DNA from: Methanobrevibacter sp.
GTDB lineage: Archaea > Methanobacteriota > Methanobacteria > Methanobacteriales > Methanobacteriaceae
Assembly: GCA_017652345.1 (NCBI GenBank)
Contig: JAGCBE010000350.1
Location: 1 to 45,754 of the forward strand
Direction of reading: 5' to 3'
DNA: 45,754 nucleotides
Shown: positions 24,527 to 33,635 of the stretch, piece after piece
Layout: the number at the start of each line of letters is the position of its first letter
Numbering within the stretch: the first letter of the stretch is position 1
Translations under genes and position numbers: made by a program
Notes under the pieces: model-generated
Told to the model about the DNA's origin: nothing
Seen by the model: only the letters and a program-made list of their open reading frames with translations
Databases searched by the model: none

Positions 24527-24536
24527 TTATAAATAA

Positions 24537-24566
24537 AAAATGGAGATAAATTAATATCTCCATTTT
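24537..24566 (-). terminator. Terminator after the 297-aa LRR gene
   Basis: A 12-bp stem AAAATGGAGATA / TATCTCCATTTT lies just after the stop codon of the LRR gene and is followed on the minus strand by T-rich sequence. Confidence 0.7.
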
Positions 24567-24568
24567 GT

Positions 24569-25462
24569 TTATGTTTGTATTGCTTGTATTCTACTAGCAT
24601 AATATGACCACCCATCTGCTGCTTTGTATGTATCAACCCTTGATGCTGGTACATAGATTGGACAAGTTGAGCCTTCAAATGTATATCTTACTTGTGACGT
24701 TAAGCCTAAAGAAGGTGGTGTTAGTTTGTTAATTGTTATAGATGTTAATCCACTACAATTTTGGAATGCTCCTGTTCCAATACTAGTTACAGATGTTGGT
24801 ATATAAACCTTTTTAAGATTTATACCATCTTTAAATGCAAAATTTCCAATGCTTGCAACTTTTGAAGGTATTTCTAACCATACAATATGATTTCCACTGA
24901 AAGCATAATTTCCTATTGATGTTAATTCTGAAGGAAGATGCAAATATTCAGGGTCAATAACATCACCACCATTTATACCTCCACATCCAGCAAATGCATA
25001 ATTTCCAATTGTCTTTATGCTATCAGGAAATCTTGTTTCATAATACCAAGTATCATCTTCCATATTAACATTATTAGTAATTCTTAGATAGTTACAATCA
25101 GTGAATGCTGAATTACCAATTGTTTCTAACCCTTCAGGCATATATATAGACATTAAACAAGTTTCGCCACTGAATGCCTTTTCTCCTATTGTTGTAACGC
25201 AATCTCCCAAAATAGCATATCTATAGAAGCATTCATTTGGGTCTGGCTGCTCTGCTGTTGTTTCAGCCAACGTTATTGTTGTGCTGCTGTTGCAATCTAT
25301 ATCTCCTGTAATTGTTTGTCCTGAATAACCTCCTGAATAATATAATTTCTTATGTAATGGTGTATCACCACTAAATACTTGATAGCCGCCACAACTATAT
25401 GCAGATGTGACGGTATATCCTGAATAATATATTTTTATAATATCGTAGTTATTGTATTTCAT
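24569..25462 (-). CDS. BspA-type LRR fibre/adhesin protein
   Basis: This 297-aa protein has an N-terminal segment of about 60 residues rich in Tyr, Ser and Gly, followed by LRR_5 (BspA-type) repeats of the form IGxxAFxxCxxL from about 95 to 250. The end is the shared cap: TPPSLG, FEGSTCPIYVPASRVDTY and YYASRIQAI. BspA-type repeats mediate binding to host surface components in bacteria. In phage they probably serve as receptor-binding modules. It is the last gene of the fibre block, 2 bases after the preceding gene, and precedes the portal. Confidence 0.8.
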   Translation of the reverse strand: MKYNNYDIIKIYYSGYTVTSAYSCGGYQVFSGDTPLHKKLYYSGGYSGQTITGDIDCNSSTTITLAETTAEQPDPNECFYRYAILGDCVTTIGEKAFSGETCLMSIYMPEGLETIGNSAFTDCNYLRITNNVNMEDDTWYYETRFPDSIKTIGNYAFAGCGGINGGDVIDPEYLHLPSELTSIGNYAFSGNHIVWLEIPSKVASIGNFAFKDGINLKKVYIPTSVTSIGTGAFQNCSGLTSITINKLTPPSLGLTSQVRYTFEGSTCPIYVPASRVDTYKAADGWSYYASRIQAIQT

Positions 25463-25464
25463 AA

Positions 25465-26406
25465 TTATTGATGGATTAAGTATAATACAGTTGGGTCTAT
25501 GGTTGCTATTGCATCATATTGCGCCTGAGTTCCACACCAAATCTTATTTGAAATCAAATTGTTAACCTCAGTCTTTGTATAAGTGTTTGCTGTTGTTGCA
25601 TAATTATTGAAAACTGAATCACCTGATGTTATATAATGCATATCATTGGTGAATGCTGAATTTGATGTTGGAACAACAGGGATTTCAGATTTCAAAGCAT
25701 AGTCAGATAAATCAACACCAGAAATATAGTGTTTATCTAACACCCATTGCTCTGTCGCATAACCACTCAAAGAAGGTATTTCAGGCTTATTCTTTATATA
25801 TGCTGTTGATGCAGAATCTGTAACATTCCAATCAGATTGAACTTGTTCTGTAGGAGTGTATGCAGAAGCATCCAATTTGTCATTTATAGCCACCGTAATA
25901 GCCGAGTTTACAACAGGGTTAGTACTTGTAGGGTCTAACTCATAATCAACGTTTATAGTGCCTCCAGAGGCTGTTATTTCAATATTTCCTGTACCTGATA
26001 TAACTTGGCCATTAATTGTCTTTAATGGTTGGTGTTGTGTTAGGTAATTCTTATTTTCAACCCATTGGTGAGTTGCATAATCAGATAGGTCAACACCTGT
26101 AATATAATGTTTATCCAATACCCATTGCTCTGTTGCATAACCTGACAATGAAGGAACTTCAGGTATCAAAGCATCAACCTCTTCCTTTGTATAATAATCT
26201 GTTAGGTCACAATCGCAGCCTCCAGATATTGTGTCAACAACACCTGATACATAATCTATTTCATCCTGAAGGATTTCATCGTCTGTATGAAGTTTTGAAA
26301 TCTCTAGAAGAATTTCTTGGCAGTCGCATACATCTTTACCACCGCATCCGCAATTATTTATAGGTTGGCAACAGCTGCCACCTCTTAACCAAGTAATATA
26401 ATTCAT
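25465..26406 (-). CDS. Fibre protein with Cys-rich N-terminus and repeats
   Basis: This 313-aa protein begins MNYITWLRGGSCCQPINN and has six cysteines within residues 12-29, unusual for a cytoplasmic-assembled virion protein. A block of about 25 residues (core PSLSGYATEQWVLDKHYI) occurs twice, near 93-115 and 212-235, visible also as near-identical DNA around 25700 and 26110. The tail (WCGTQAQYDAIATID, ending LYLIHQ) matches a C-terminal motif common in phage tail fibres and head fibres. It probably forms a trimeric fibre that anchors or links receptor-binding proteins. Confidence 0.65.
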   Translation of the reverse strand: MNYITWLRGGSCCQPINNCGCGGKDVCDCQEILLEISKLHTDDEILQDEIDYVSGVVDTISGGCDCDLTDYYTKEEVDALIPEVPSLSGYATEQWVLDKHYITGVDLSDYATHQWVENKNYLTQHQPLKTINGQVISGTGNIEITASGGTINVDYELDPTSTNPVVNSAITVAINDKLDASAYTPTEQVQSDWNVTDSASTAYIKNKPEIPSLSGYATEQWVLDKHYISGVDLSDYALKSEIPVVPTSNSAFTNDMHYITSGDSVFNNYATTANTYTKTEVNNLISNKIWCGTQAQYDAIATIDPTVLYLIHQ

Positions 26407-26421
26407 TTTTTTCCTTTTCTA

Positions 26422-26429
26422 TAAACATA
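26422..26429 (-). promoter_or_regulatory. Late motif TATGTTTA upstream of the 313-aa fibre gene
   Basis: The minus strand reads TTTTAATATGTTTATAG directly after the GGCTGA/TCAGCC hairpin and 15 bases before the ATG at 26406. Confidence 0.5.
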
Positions 26430-26435
26430 TTAAAA

Positions 26436-26463
26436 GGCTGACTACTATCACTAGCAATCAGCC
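26436..26463 (-). terminator. Terminator after the 1061-aa gene
   Basis: The stem GGCTGA / TCAGCC has a 16-base loop that can pair partly inside, followed on the minus strand by TTTTAATATG. The 85 bases between this hairpin and the stop codon at 26549 hold no gene. Confidence 0.6.
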
Positions 26464-26548
26464 CCGAATGTTAACTTTAAAAATACTTTTCTATGAAAAG
26501 CGTTTGCAAAGTTATATAATTATTTTGATTTACCAAATTATTTTGGAG

Positions 26549-29500
26549 TTAAACTTGTGGACCAAGTGTTAATGTTCCATGATAGCTACCAGTGTATGTG
26601 TCCATAATGTATTCTCCATCTACAATCTCATAGAAGCAAGGTGTTCCATTGTAATCTGATGGCACATAATGTTTAACAAGGTTTCCACTTCCATCATATA
26701 CCTTGACATAATACAATTTCACATTCGCAGCATATCTGTTTTGGCTATTATTACCTAGAGTAAATATATGCATAGGAGTTTCAGAAGGTAAACTAAATGT
26801 ACCATTGTTGAAATTAGCAGTTACGTTAGTTCCACCAGTATTATATGTATAGGTTCCTGAACTCAAAGGTAAATTAACTGTAATATCTTTACCAGAGCCA
26901 ATATTATAATATTGAACGCCGCTAGTATTACCCCTTCTACCAATAATAGCATAACCACCTGTAACTGTGGTGAATCTGAACTGTGTACTATCACAATTGT
27001 CACCTTCACAACTTGACCAACATATCAAATAACCCCAGTCAATGCTGTTACCAGTCATTGCAAACTTTACTTCAATTGTATTAGCCATTGTTGGATAACA
27101 ATTAGTATTGAAATTATAACGATAATTACCAGTCTGAGTCTGTATATATTCATATTGTATATATGCTTGTTCAACCCACTGACCATTCTTATATTGATAC
27201 TTGGTACTACCAACTGATGCTTTCATTCCTTCCCAAGCATAGGCATAAGCCTCCAAATCCGCTACAGTTGCAAACTCCCTATTATTTGGATATAATGTAA
27301 ATGATATTGTTCTACTTGCTTGCCCAGCTGTATATTCATATGTTGAAGCACTGAACTTATCACTTGTCTGACTTACCTCATATGAATATGTGTATGGCAC
27401 TGCATATGATGTTAATGTCGTTGATGACGTTGTTCCGCCACTGTAAGGCCAAGTTATGTCAGTCTTGAACGCAGGCGTTTCAACATCTGATGGGTCATAG
27501 GTTGCATATGTTATTGTCACAGCCTCTTCACTCAACTTGGTATATGTAATATCAAATGTGCTCTGATAATTGTCAACATAGTAGTCATAATTCAACGATA
27601 TGTTTGGCGAATAACCATAAATGTAATGCCTATTGGATGAATTGGCAAATCTGAACATACCACCAACTTTAACACTCTGAGACCTTGGGAATGTAACATT
27701 GCTACTTGAACTTGATGTGCCACAATTGTTATAATAAGTCATGTTGTAATATACAGTATCACTTGGCGTCAATACATTGCTACCATCAGTCAATCTGAAT
27801 GATAATGTCTTATTGGTTGTGTTGCCATATGTGAAGTTGACTTGACGTTGTTCACCAGCAACTGAGGTGAATGTTGAACTTGTTACATTTGGGCAATAAT
27901 CATAATTGCTATAACTTACATATGAATTATGGCTACCTGCTGGTAAACCTATCATCCATCTGTAATACCAATACTGTGTTCCACCACTTGATGAGTTGTT
28001 GTTGTCAATATACAAGTTCTTCTGACTTGAAGCAATGTTTGATGATGCTGAGAATGTAACTTGTTCCCAATTCTCGTTTGTTTGCTCCTTTGGAATCAAT
28101 ATTGTTGCATTTCCAACATAACTGCTGTATGTTCTGCCATAGAAGTAAACATAGAATGTATGTTCAACAGTCTTATCAAGGTTATTATATGTTACCCTTC
28201 TATAATTGGATAAGTTAACGGCAGACTTTGGTGATTTATTCCAATTGTATGTGTTGGTTATCGCTGATGATGAATTATATGACATTGATGCTGGTGGTGT
28301 TTGTATTTCATCAACGTTTGTTGCAACAGCATAGCAATAAGTTGAATAACCACTTGTTCTCAGATAATATGTGAAATGGTCATAACCATATATTGTAACC
28401 TTTGCAATCTTTGTCTGATATGATGTTGTACTATTCTCAACACTGAAATCATCATAGTATGACGAATCTGGGTTATATGTCGAACTACCACTTATTGTCC
28501 AACCACTTGCTCCGCCAGATGTAACATCTTCAAAGATATAGTATTCAAGAATCTTAACCCAACCATTTTCATCCTCTGAATCGAAATAATATCTATCTGT
28601 GCCAATGGTTGCTTTCATTCCATCATATACACAGTTATTTTGAGCATAGCTTACAGCATCTTCCATTGTGTTGAATGTAAGGTCATTCAATGGGTCTGCT
28701 TTTTCATCATAATAGACAGGATATATTGGTTGACTAGAACCTTCATTATAATCAATAACTTGCTGTACTTGTTCATCAGTTAAAGTGTTTTGAGACATAT
28801 AAACCCAATAGAAATCTCCAACGAAATATTCTCCAGTAGTAGTTGCGTAACCTTGGAATAAAGCAAATTTACCACTATTTGTAGCACCATAGTTAAAATC
28901 TGTTGTTCCACTTGTTGTGTTATTTGTATAGTTGTTATAGGTTATATTTCTGCTACTATCAACTCTTACAGACTCAACAACTGGTTGTGTAGTTACTGCC
29001 ACACCGCCAGTTTCACTACTTCCATGAAGTGTTAACTTATTTGAATAACAACGATACATCCAGTTATAGCTACTATCTCTGTTTGCAAACATATGACCAT
29101 AACTACTGTTAGTATTTTGTTTTGAAATAATTGTCAAATTAGGGTTACTATTATTCCTATTGAAATATGTTTGATAGCCGCTAATGGTTGCTCTTGTTCC
29201 ACTTACAATTGTTAAATATCCGTCATTAACTGTTGGAGTACCAGCTGTTATAACCGCATCAACATCTACCAACTGCCCACTTGTCTTTAATAATGTCTTT
29301 GAATTTGAATCATAGTTCTTTGCATTGAAGTTAACTGAAAATGGTACATTTGGCAATGTTGCAGTACTTCCACTTACTTCACCAACATTAATCCAAGAAC
29401 CACCACTGTACATATATTCATAACCATCATCAACGGTTAATTTGCCATTATATGTGGTAACATTCCTTCCACTTCCATATACACCATACTGCTCATATTG

Positions 29501-29734
29501 GTTAAGGTTGTTGAGCTTATACCACTCGTTATCTGCCTTGTTAAAGACATCCTCAAACTCTGTTTCTTGGTATTGGGTAATATCATCAACAACAGCATAG
29601 CAAAGGTCATATGTTGGGGTGTCGCCAGATGCAACCACCTTATAATAGCAAACTGCATTATTGCGATAAACCTTGATGATGTTGTCATCACCAAAGTTCC
29701 AATCGTTTATTGTATTTAAATTGTATTTAATCAT
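26549..29734 (-). CDS. Large fibre/adhesin with lectin-like (LamG) domain
   Basis: This 1061-aa protein starts with a short conserved fibre segment (about 1-60). Around 130-345 it has a concanavalin A/LamG-like beta-sandwich pattern that ends YFVGDFYWVYMSQNTLTDEQ. Tyr/Ser/Thr-rich beta repeats fill about 400-860, and a second lectin-like sandwich occupies about 900-1061 (VKLYYVKVYDGSGNLV). Such domains bind carbohydrates, so capsular polysaccharide or a surface glycan is a likely target. The segment AYAWEGMKASVGSTKYQYKNGQW occurs in related form twice (near 370 and 870). It starts 6 bases after the preceding stop. Confidence 0.7.
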   Translation of the reverse strand: MIKYNLNTINDWNFGDDNIIKVYRNNAVCYYKVVASGDTPTYDLCYAVVDDITQYQETEFEDVFNKADNEWYKLNNLNQYEQYGVYGSGRNVTTYNGKLTVDDGYEYMYSGGSWINVGEVSGSTATLPNVPFSVNFNAKNYDSNSKTLLKTSGQLVDVDAVITAGTPTVNDGYLTIVSGTRATISGYQTYFNRNNSNPNLTIISKQNTNSSYGHMFANRDSSYNWMYRCYSNKLTLHGSSETGGVAVTTQPVVESVRVDSSRNITYNNYTNNTTSGTTDFNYGATNSGKFALFQGYATTTGEYFVGDFYWVYMSQNTLTDEQVQQVIDYNEGSSQPIYPVYYDEKADPLNDLTFNTMEDAVSYAQNNCVYDGMKATIGTDRYYFDSEDENGWVKILEYYIFEDVTSGGASGWTISGSSTYNPDSSYYDDFSVENSTTSYQTKIAKVTIYGYDHFTYYLRTSGYSTYCYAVATNVDEIQTPPASMSYNSSSAITNTYNWNKSPKSAVNLSNYRRVTYNNLDKTVEHTFYVYFYGRTYSSYVGNATILIPKEQTNENWEQVTFSASSNIASSQKNLYIDNNNSSSGGTQYWYYRWMIGLPAGSHNSYVSYSNYDYCPNVTSSTFTSVAGEQRQVNFTYGNTTNKTLSFRLTDGSNVLTPSDTVYYNMTYYNNCGTSSSSSNVTFPRSQSVKVGGMFRFANSSNRHYIYGYSPNISLNYDYYVDNYQSTFDITYTKLSEEAVTITYATYDPSDVETPAFKTDITWPYSGGTTSSTTLTSYAVPYTYSYEVSQTSDKFSASTYEYTAGQASRTISFTLYPNNREFATVADLEAYAYAWEGMKASVGSTKYQYKNGQWVEQAYIQYEYIQTQTGNYRYNFNTNCYPTMANTIEVKFAMTGNSIDWGYLICWSSCEGDNCDSTQFRFTTVTGGYAIIGRRGNTSGVQYYNIGSGKDITVNLPLSSGTYTYNTGGTNVTANFNNGTFSLPSETPMHIFTLGNNSQNRYAANVKLYYVKVYDGSGNLVKHYVPSDYNGTPCFYEIVDGEYIMDTYTGSYHGTLTLGPQV

Positions 29735-29740
29735 AATCTA

Positions 29741-30655
29741 TTATGCATAAATATATAATTGAATGCCATATGGCGTTGTCTTTGTTCCGTCCTCATAATA
29801 ATAACTTTCCCCACCATAATTTGAAAATATGAATTCTTTTAAACCATCATCCCAAGAATCTTCAAGTGTCGATACACCATTAGATATTGTGTAGAAATAT
29901 GCTGTAAACTGTGGCGCTCTTGTAGGTGTACCGCCTCCAAACCAAGCACAATTATCGCTATCACTGCCTATTTCCAATGGATTATATTGGGAATGCCCAG
30001 CATATTGTGAATTAATTCTTATACCATATACATTACCTTGAGGTATTGTATCATTATCGTTAAATGTAACCCATTGAAGAGATAGAATAGCTTGAATTCT
30101 GCTTGCATATTGACTCCAAGATGATTTGTAAGTTGCTACTGATTCTTCTGGAACATATATTGGGCAATTGTTAGTGTTTGCAAATACATTTGTACTTAAT
30201 GTTGGCGGAGTTGTTGCATTGACTGTTATGCCAGTAAGACCTCCACAATTTAAAAAAGCGCCCATACCAATACTTGTAACGCCACTAGGGATGTTTATAC
30301 TTGTAAGGCTACTATCATTTAAAAAAGCAGTATCTCCAATTGTAGTAACACTATCAGGTATTGTAATGCTTGTAAGACTTCCACAATTCAAAAAAGCGCT
30401 TTCTCCAATACTAGTAACACATGAACCTATTTCAACCGACGCCAAATTTGAAGTAGTAATTTCCCTTTCAACAATCGTTGAAGATGAATCACATTCAGCA
30501 GATGATGTTGTGCCTCCAACATAAATAGCAGTCCATTTTATTTCTGGCGGTATTGGCTGATATAATAAAGTGTCTCCAAGGTAGATAGTACAATCACCAC
30601 TACCCACCTTGAAAGAACTTATATCTAAATTTCCTATTTTAATTCCGTTTGCCAT
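29741..30655 (-). CDS. BspA-type LRR fibre/adhesin protein
   Basis: This 304-aa protein begins with a short head (about 1-35), then a strand-rich segment that leads into three to four BspA-type repeats (about 78-150: IGESAFLNCGSL, IGDTAFLNDSSL, IGMGAFLNCGGL). The shared cap follows (TPPTLSTNVFANTNNCPIYV, then QYASRIQAI near 187). A further 110-residue Trp/Tyr-rich domain without repeats then ends the protein. That terminal domain is unique among the five LRR genes and may be the actual receptor-contact part. It starts 1 base after the preceding stop codon. Confidence 0.75.
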   Translation of the reverse strand: MANGIKIGNLDISSFKVGSGDCTIYLGDTLLYQPIPPEIKWTAIYVGGTTSSAECDSSSTIVEREITTSNLASVEIGSCVTSIGESAFLNCGSLTSITIPDSVTTIGDTAFLNDSSLTSINIPSGVTSIGMGAFLNCGGLTGITVNATTPPTLSTNVFANTNNCPIYVPEESVATYKSSWSQYASRIQAILSLQWVTFNDNDTIPQGNVYGIRINSQYAGHSQYNPLEIGSDSDNCAWFGGGTPTRAPQFTAYFYTISNGVSTLEDSWDDGLKEFIFSNYGGESYYYEDGTKTTPYGIQLYIYA

Positions 30656-30656
30656 A

Positions 30657-32090
30657 TTAATTAACTATTACATATAAAGTGTTAGAATCATAATTTGGAG
30701 ATAATGCATCATATGCACTTTGGGTAAGTTTAAAAAGTTTCAAGCCACCAAGTGCTGTTGTATTTGCTGCTGTTGCTGTAATAGTGTCTTGAATCTTAAC
30801 ATCATTTGTACCATCAGAACAGTATATATCACCATTCTGCCTTATCTCAAATGCATTATGCCTTGCATTATCTGCTGTACCATTACCAACGGAGAATAAG
30901 GTGTTGCCACTGTCTCCAAAGGTTGTAGAGGCAGATGAACTAACATTGTATTGTCCAATAGTAAATTCTACTCTATTATTAGAATTATTGTATTCACCAA
31001 ATGCTGCTCCAATGAACCCTTTAACGGTATTCGATTGTCCAAATGCCACACCACAAATACTTCCTTTTAAATTATTACCAGCGCCAAATGAGAACTGATG
31101 CCTTATAGCATCCGAATTACTTGTTGATGGTGTATTATCGTCAATCCATATTTTTGAATAACTACCTTTAAACCAATAAACTGCATTATCATTTGAATGG
31201 TCTGAAGTTAACCAAGTTTTATAGATACCATCATAATATATTTCATTATTATTATTGATGGTTATACCACTAACACCAGAATATGTTGTTCCGCCACCAC
31301 CTCCAAGATGGTCTTGCAACTTAACATCTTGACCATTCAATGTAAGATAGATGTCACCATTCTGCCTAATCTCAAAAGCATTATGCCTACTTGCATAATC
31401 GCCACTTCCATTGCCTACAGAGAACAATGTGCTTCCACTATTTGAAACATTGTAAGAACCACAAGCAAATTCATTATTATTATATGTTTGAAGTTTATTA
31501 CCAAATAAAGTTTGACATGAACTAATATCTTTTAATGTTTTACATTCATAACCAATTATGGTATTTCTAGTAATAAGGTTGGCGCCAGCATTTGAATTGC
31601 CTGAATTTCTTAGTATTATTCCACCACCACTCTCTTCTATTGGTAATGTACAACTGATGGTATTTGCTGAATCAATTGAGATATTTGTACCAGCAGAATA
31701 GGTTGTTCCACCACCACCTTGAATATCAATATTTCCACTTCCTAAGATGCTTTCATTGTTGATGGTCTTGATATTTGTTCCAGACACTAATGTATCTTGT
31801 TTATTTGCAACTTGTCCGCTTACAGTTTCAAGGTCTGATTGAGAAGCCTTTCCACTAACTGCTGATGTAATTGCAGATTGTGTTTGTGCTGAAGTCCAAT
31901 ATTGTGTTAGGTCTCCAGCTGTTGCATCAGTTATAATATAATAGGTGTTGGCACTAACCGTTCCAGCGCTCACCAACGCATCATATTCTGCTTGGGTAAG
32001 TTCAACTGTTGGGTTTCCACTACCTCCGCCACTTCCTTGAATGGCATAAGTAACGCCACTTACTTGTATTGAATCAATTATGTTTGACAT
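30657..32090 (-). CDS. Fibre protein with beta-helix and repeated stem
   Basis: This 477-aa protein opens MSNIIDSIQVSGVTYAI, similar to the next fibre (MANTLDKIKLSGVTYDI), which points to a shared virion anchor. A coiled stem (about 58-95) and the segment SGTNIKTINNESILGSGNI follow, then a Gly/Asn-rich beta-helix with a twice-repeated block ending HNAFEIRQNGDIY (about 235-250 and 412-425). The C-terminus (LFKLTQSAYDALSPNYDSNT) is a common fibre ending. It probably trimerises. It starts after a terminator and a TATGTTTA motif. Confidence 0.7.
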   Translation of the reverse strand: MSNIIDSIQVSGVTYAIQGSGGGSGNPTVELTQAEYDALVSAGTVSANTYYIITDATAGDLTQYWTSAQTQSAITSAVSGKASQSDLETVSGQVANKQDTLVSGTNIKTINNESILGSGNIDIQGGGGTTYSAGTNISIDSANTISCTLPIEESGGGIILRNSGNSNAGANLITRNTIIGYECKTLKDISSCQTLFGNKLQTYNNNEFACGSYNVSNSGSTLFSVGNGSGDYASRHNAFEIRQNGDIYLTLNGQDVKLQDHLGGGGGTTYSGVSGITINNNNEIYYDGIYKTWLTSDHSNDNAVYWFKGSYSKIWIDDNTPSTSNSDAIRHQFSFGAGNNLKGSICGVAFGQSNTVKGFIGAAFGEYNNSNNRVEFTIGQYNVSSSASTTFGDSGNTLFSVGNGTADNARHNAFEIRQNGDIYCSDGTNDVKIQDTITATAANTTALGGLKLFKLTQSAYDALSPNYDSNTLYVIVN

Positions 32091-32108
32091 ATTTCGAAAT
32101 ATTTTATA

Positions 32109-32116
32109 TAAACATA
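32109..32116 (-). promoter_or_regulatory. Late motif TATGTTTA upstream of the 477-aa fibre gene
   Basis: The minus strand reads TTTTTTAATATGTTTATATA directly after the AAGGTAGGA/TCCTACCTT hairpin and 18 bases before the ATG at 32090. Confidence 0.5.
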
Positions 32117-32122
32117 TTAAAA

Positions 32123-32145
32123 AAGGTAGGACTTAATCCTACCTT
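32123..32145 (-). terminator. Terminator after the 308-aa fibre gene
   Basis: This is a perfect 9-bp stem AAGGTAGGA / TCCTACCTT with a 5-base loop and a run of T on the minus strand. Confidence 0.75.
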
Positions 32146-32152
32146 CATATTC

Positions 32153-33079
32153 TTAAGAGAAAATTAATGTTGTTCCTGATACTTCTGCTGTCATACCCGG
32201 TGGGAATGGAACATCACCACTACCTAACAATGAATTTCCTCCAACTGTCTTGATGTTTGTTCCACTTACCAATGCATCTTGCTTACCAGTCCAAGATGAT
32301 GTATCTGCTGAAGTGATTCCACTTATTGTTGCAATATTTGTTGCAAGAGCATCGATATTTGCCTTTTCAGTTGAAGTAAGGTGAATGTTTGTATTTGCAG
32401 TGTGCGCTGTCACAACATCATTAACTGCTGTAACTGCTGATGTATCTGCCTTACCTGATGTTGCTGCTTCAATTGCAGTATCTGTTTCAGCTGTGGTGTA
32501 ATAATTTGAAGCGTCAAAGATTTCTGTCAATGGAATGTTAATATCTTGCTTACCAGCATCAGTGTTGAATGATATTACAAGACAAGTAACTGTTTCACCT
32601 GATATTTCAACATCCTTAATTTCAACATTTTGAACCATACCATCAATAAGGAATGGAGAAGCATCATATGAGAAGACAACAGTGCCTCCAGTTCCACCAT
32701 GATAGAATTCAACATATTTTGAAGATGTATTATACTTAACTGCGTCAGCATAACCACTTACAGAAGGAATGTCAGATATATCTGCCTTTGCATTCCAAGC
32801 AGTCTTATCAGCAGTTGTAACATGTATGTCAGTGTTTGCTGTATGCGCTGTAAGAGTATTATTAATTCCACTTGTTGCTTCAGTTATTGCTGATTGAACA
32901 TCACCTGATGTTTGGTAGCCTTGTTCTGCGATTGCCTGAGCAAGAGCATCTGTTGCAGCAGTTATGGCACTTTCAGTTTGTCCTGAAGTCCAATAACCAT
33001 CCATACTATGAATTGCAGTTGCATCTATAATATCATAGGTTACGCCTGACAATTTGATTTTATCTAATGTATTTGCCAT
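32153..33079 (-). CDS. Fibre protein, Ala/Thr-rich stem
   Basis: This 308-aa protein shares its first 18 residues in pattern with the 477-aa fibre, and both carry KQDxLVSGTNIKT...LLGSG near the stem. Long Ala/Thr/Asp-rich stretches (about 30-110 and 190-270) include two copies of HTANTxIHxT (near 77 and 224) that look like trimeric fibre stem repeats. A beta domain sits between them (about 115-185). It probably forms a head or tail fibre shaft. It starts 29 bases after the 150-aa gene. Confidence 0.65.
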   Translation of the reverse strand: MANTLDKIKLSGVTYDIIDATAIHSMDGYWTSGQTESAITAATDALAQAIAEQGYQTSGDVQSAITEATSGINNTLTAHTANTDIHVTTADKTAWNAKADISDIPSVSGYADAVKYNTSSKYVEFYHGGTGGTVVFSYDASPFLIDGMVQNVEIKDVEISGETVTCLVISFNTDAGKQDINIPLTEIFDASNYYTTAETDTAIEAATSGKADTSAVTAVNDVVTAHTANTNIHLTSTEKANIDALATNIATISGITSADTSSWTGKQDALVSGTNIKTVGGNSLLGSGDVPFPPGMTAEVSGTTLIFS

Positions 33080-33108
33080 ATTAATAATATATTTTTAATT
33101 AACGTTAA

Positions 33109-33561
33109 TTATATTCCAATGTTATCTGAGTTTAAGATGAGTGTTGTATTTTCTACTTTTGTATAATTTGCAAACATTTCGTTTGCCCTCAGTTTTGTCA
33201 AATAAGCATCTAACAAAGCATTTGTTTCTTGCTTTGTATATGTATTGAGAATTCTTTCAGTGTTGCTAGCAACTTGGGCTGATAATGCTTCAAGGTCTGC
33301 TTGGTTTGCCTTTGATGCAATAGCAGCCTGAATCATCCTTTCAACCTCTTCCCTTGTAACACCACTTGCAGTTACCTGTTTTATCAAATAGTCAACCTCA
33401 TCCCTAGTATAATAGTAATCTGCGTTTGCAAGCACAGTAACAGTTTGATGAACAGCCCACCTCGATAAATCACATTCAGGGTGAATCTCCATCATATTTG
33501 TGCAACAACCAACAGAAGGTGCTGACCATTGGTCAATTATATCATCATAATTATCAATCAT
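33109..33561 (-). CDS. Small coiled-coil fibre/linker protein
   Basis: This 150-aa protein has an N-terminal 35 residues with a CC pair and another Cys, then a coiled coil (about 50-115, with YYTRDEVDYLIKQVT and EVERMIQAAIASKANQADL) typical of fibre stems, and a repeat of the YTKxE unit near 107-134. Similar N-terminal cysteines and the YYTKEEVD unit occur in the 313-aa fibre. It is likely a trimeric linker within the fibre complex. It starts after a terminator and a TATGTTTA motif. Confidence 0.6.
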   Translation of the reverse strand: MIDNYDDIIDQWSAPSVGCCTNMMEIHPECDLSRWAVHQTVTVLANADYYYTRDEVDYLIKQVTASGVTREEVERMIQAAIASKANQADLEALSAQVASNTERILNTYTKQETNALLDAYLTKLRANEMFANYTKVENTTLILNSDNIGI

Positions 33562-33578
33562 ATAATATTATTTTATAT

Positions 33579-33586
33579 TAAACATA
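33579..33586 (-). promoter_or_regulatory. Late motif TATGTTTA upstream of the 150-aa gene
   Basis: The minus strand reads TAATAATATGTTTAATATA, after the hairpin at 33597-33623 and about 17 bases before the ATG. Confidence 0.5.
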
Positions 33587-33596
33587 TTATTAAAAA

Positions 33597-33623
33597 CCAA
33601 TCCCATTTATATTATGGGATTGG
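33597..33623 (-). terminator. Terminator after the 687-aa LRR gene
   Basis: This is a perfect 10-bp stem CCAATCCCAT / ATGGGATTGG with a 7-base loop, followed by TTTTTAATAATATG on the minus strand. Confidence 0.8.
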
Positions 33624-33635
33624 CTTAATTTAGTG

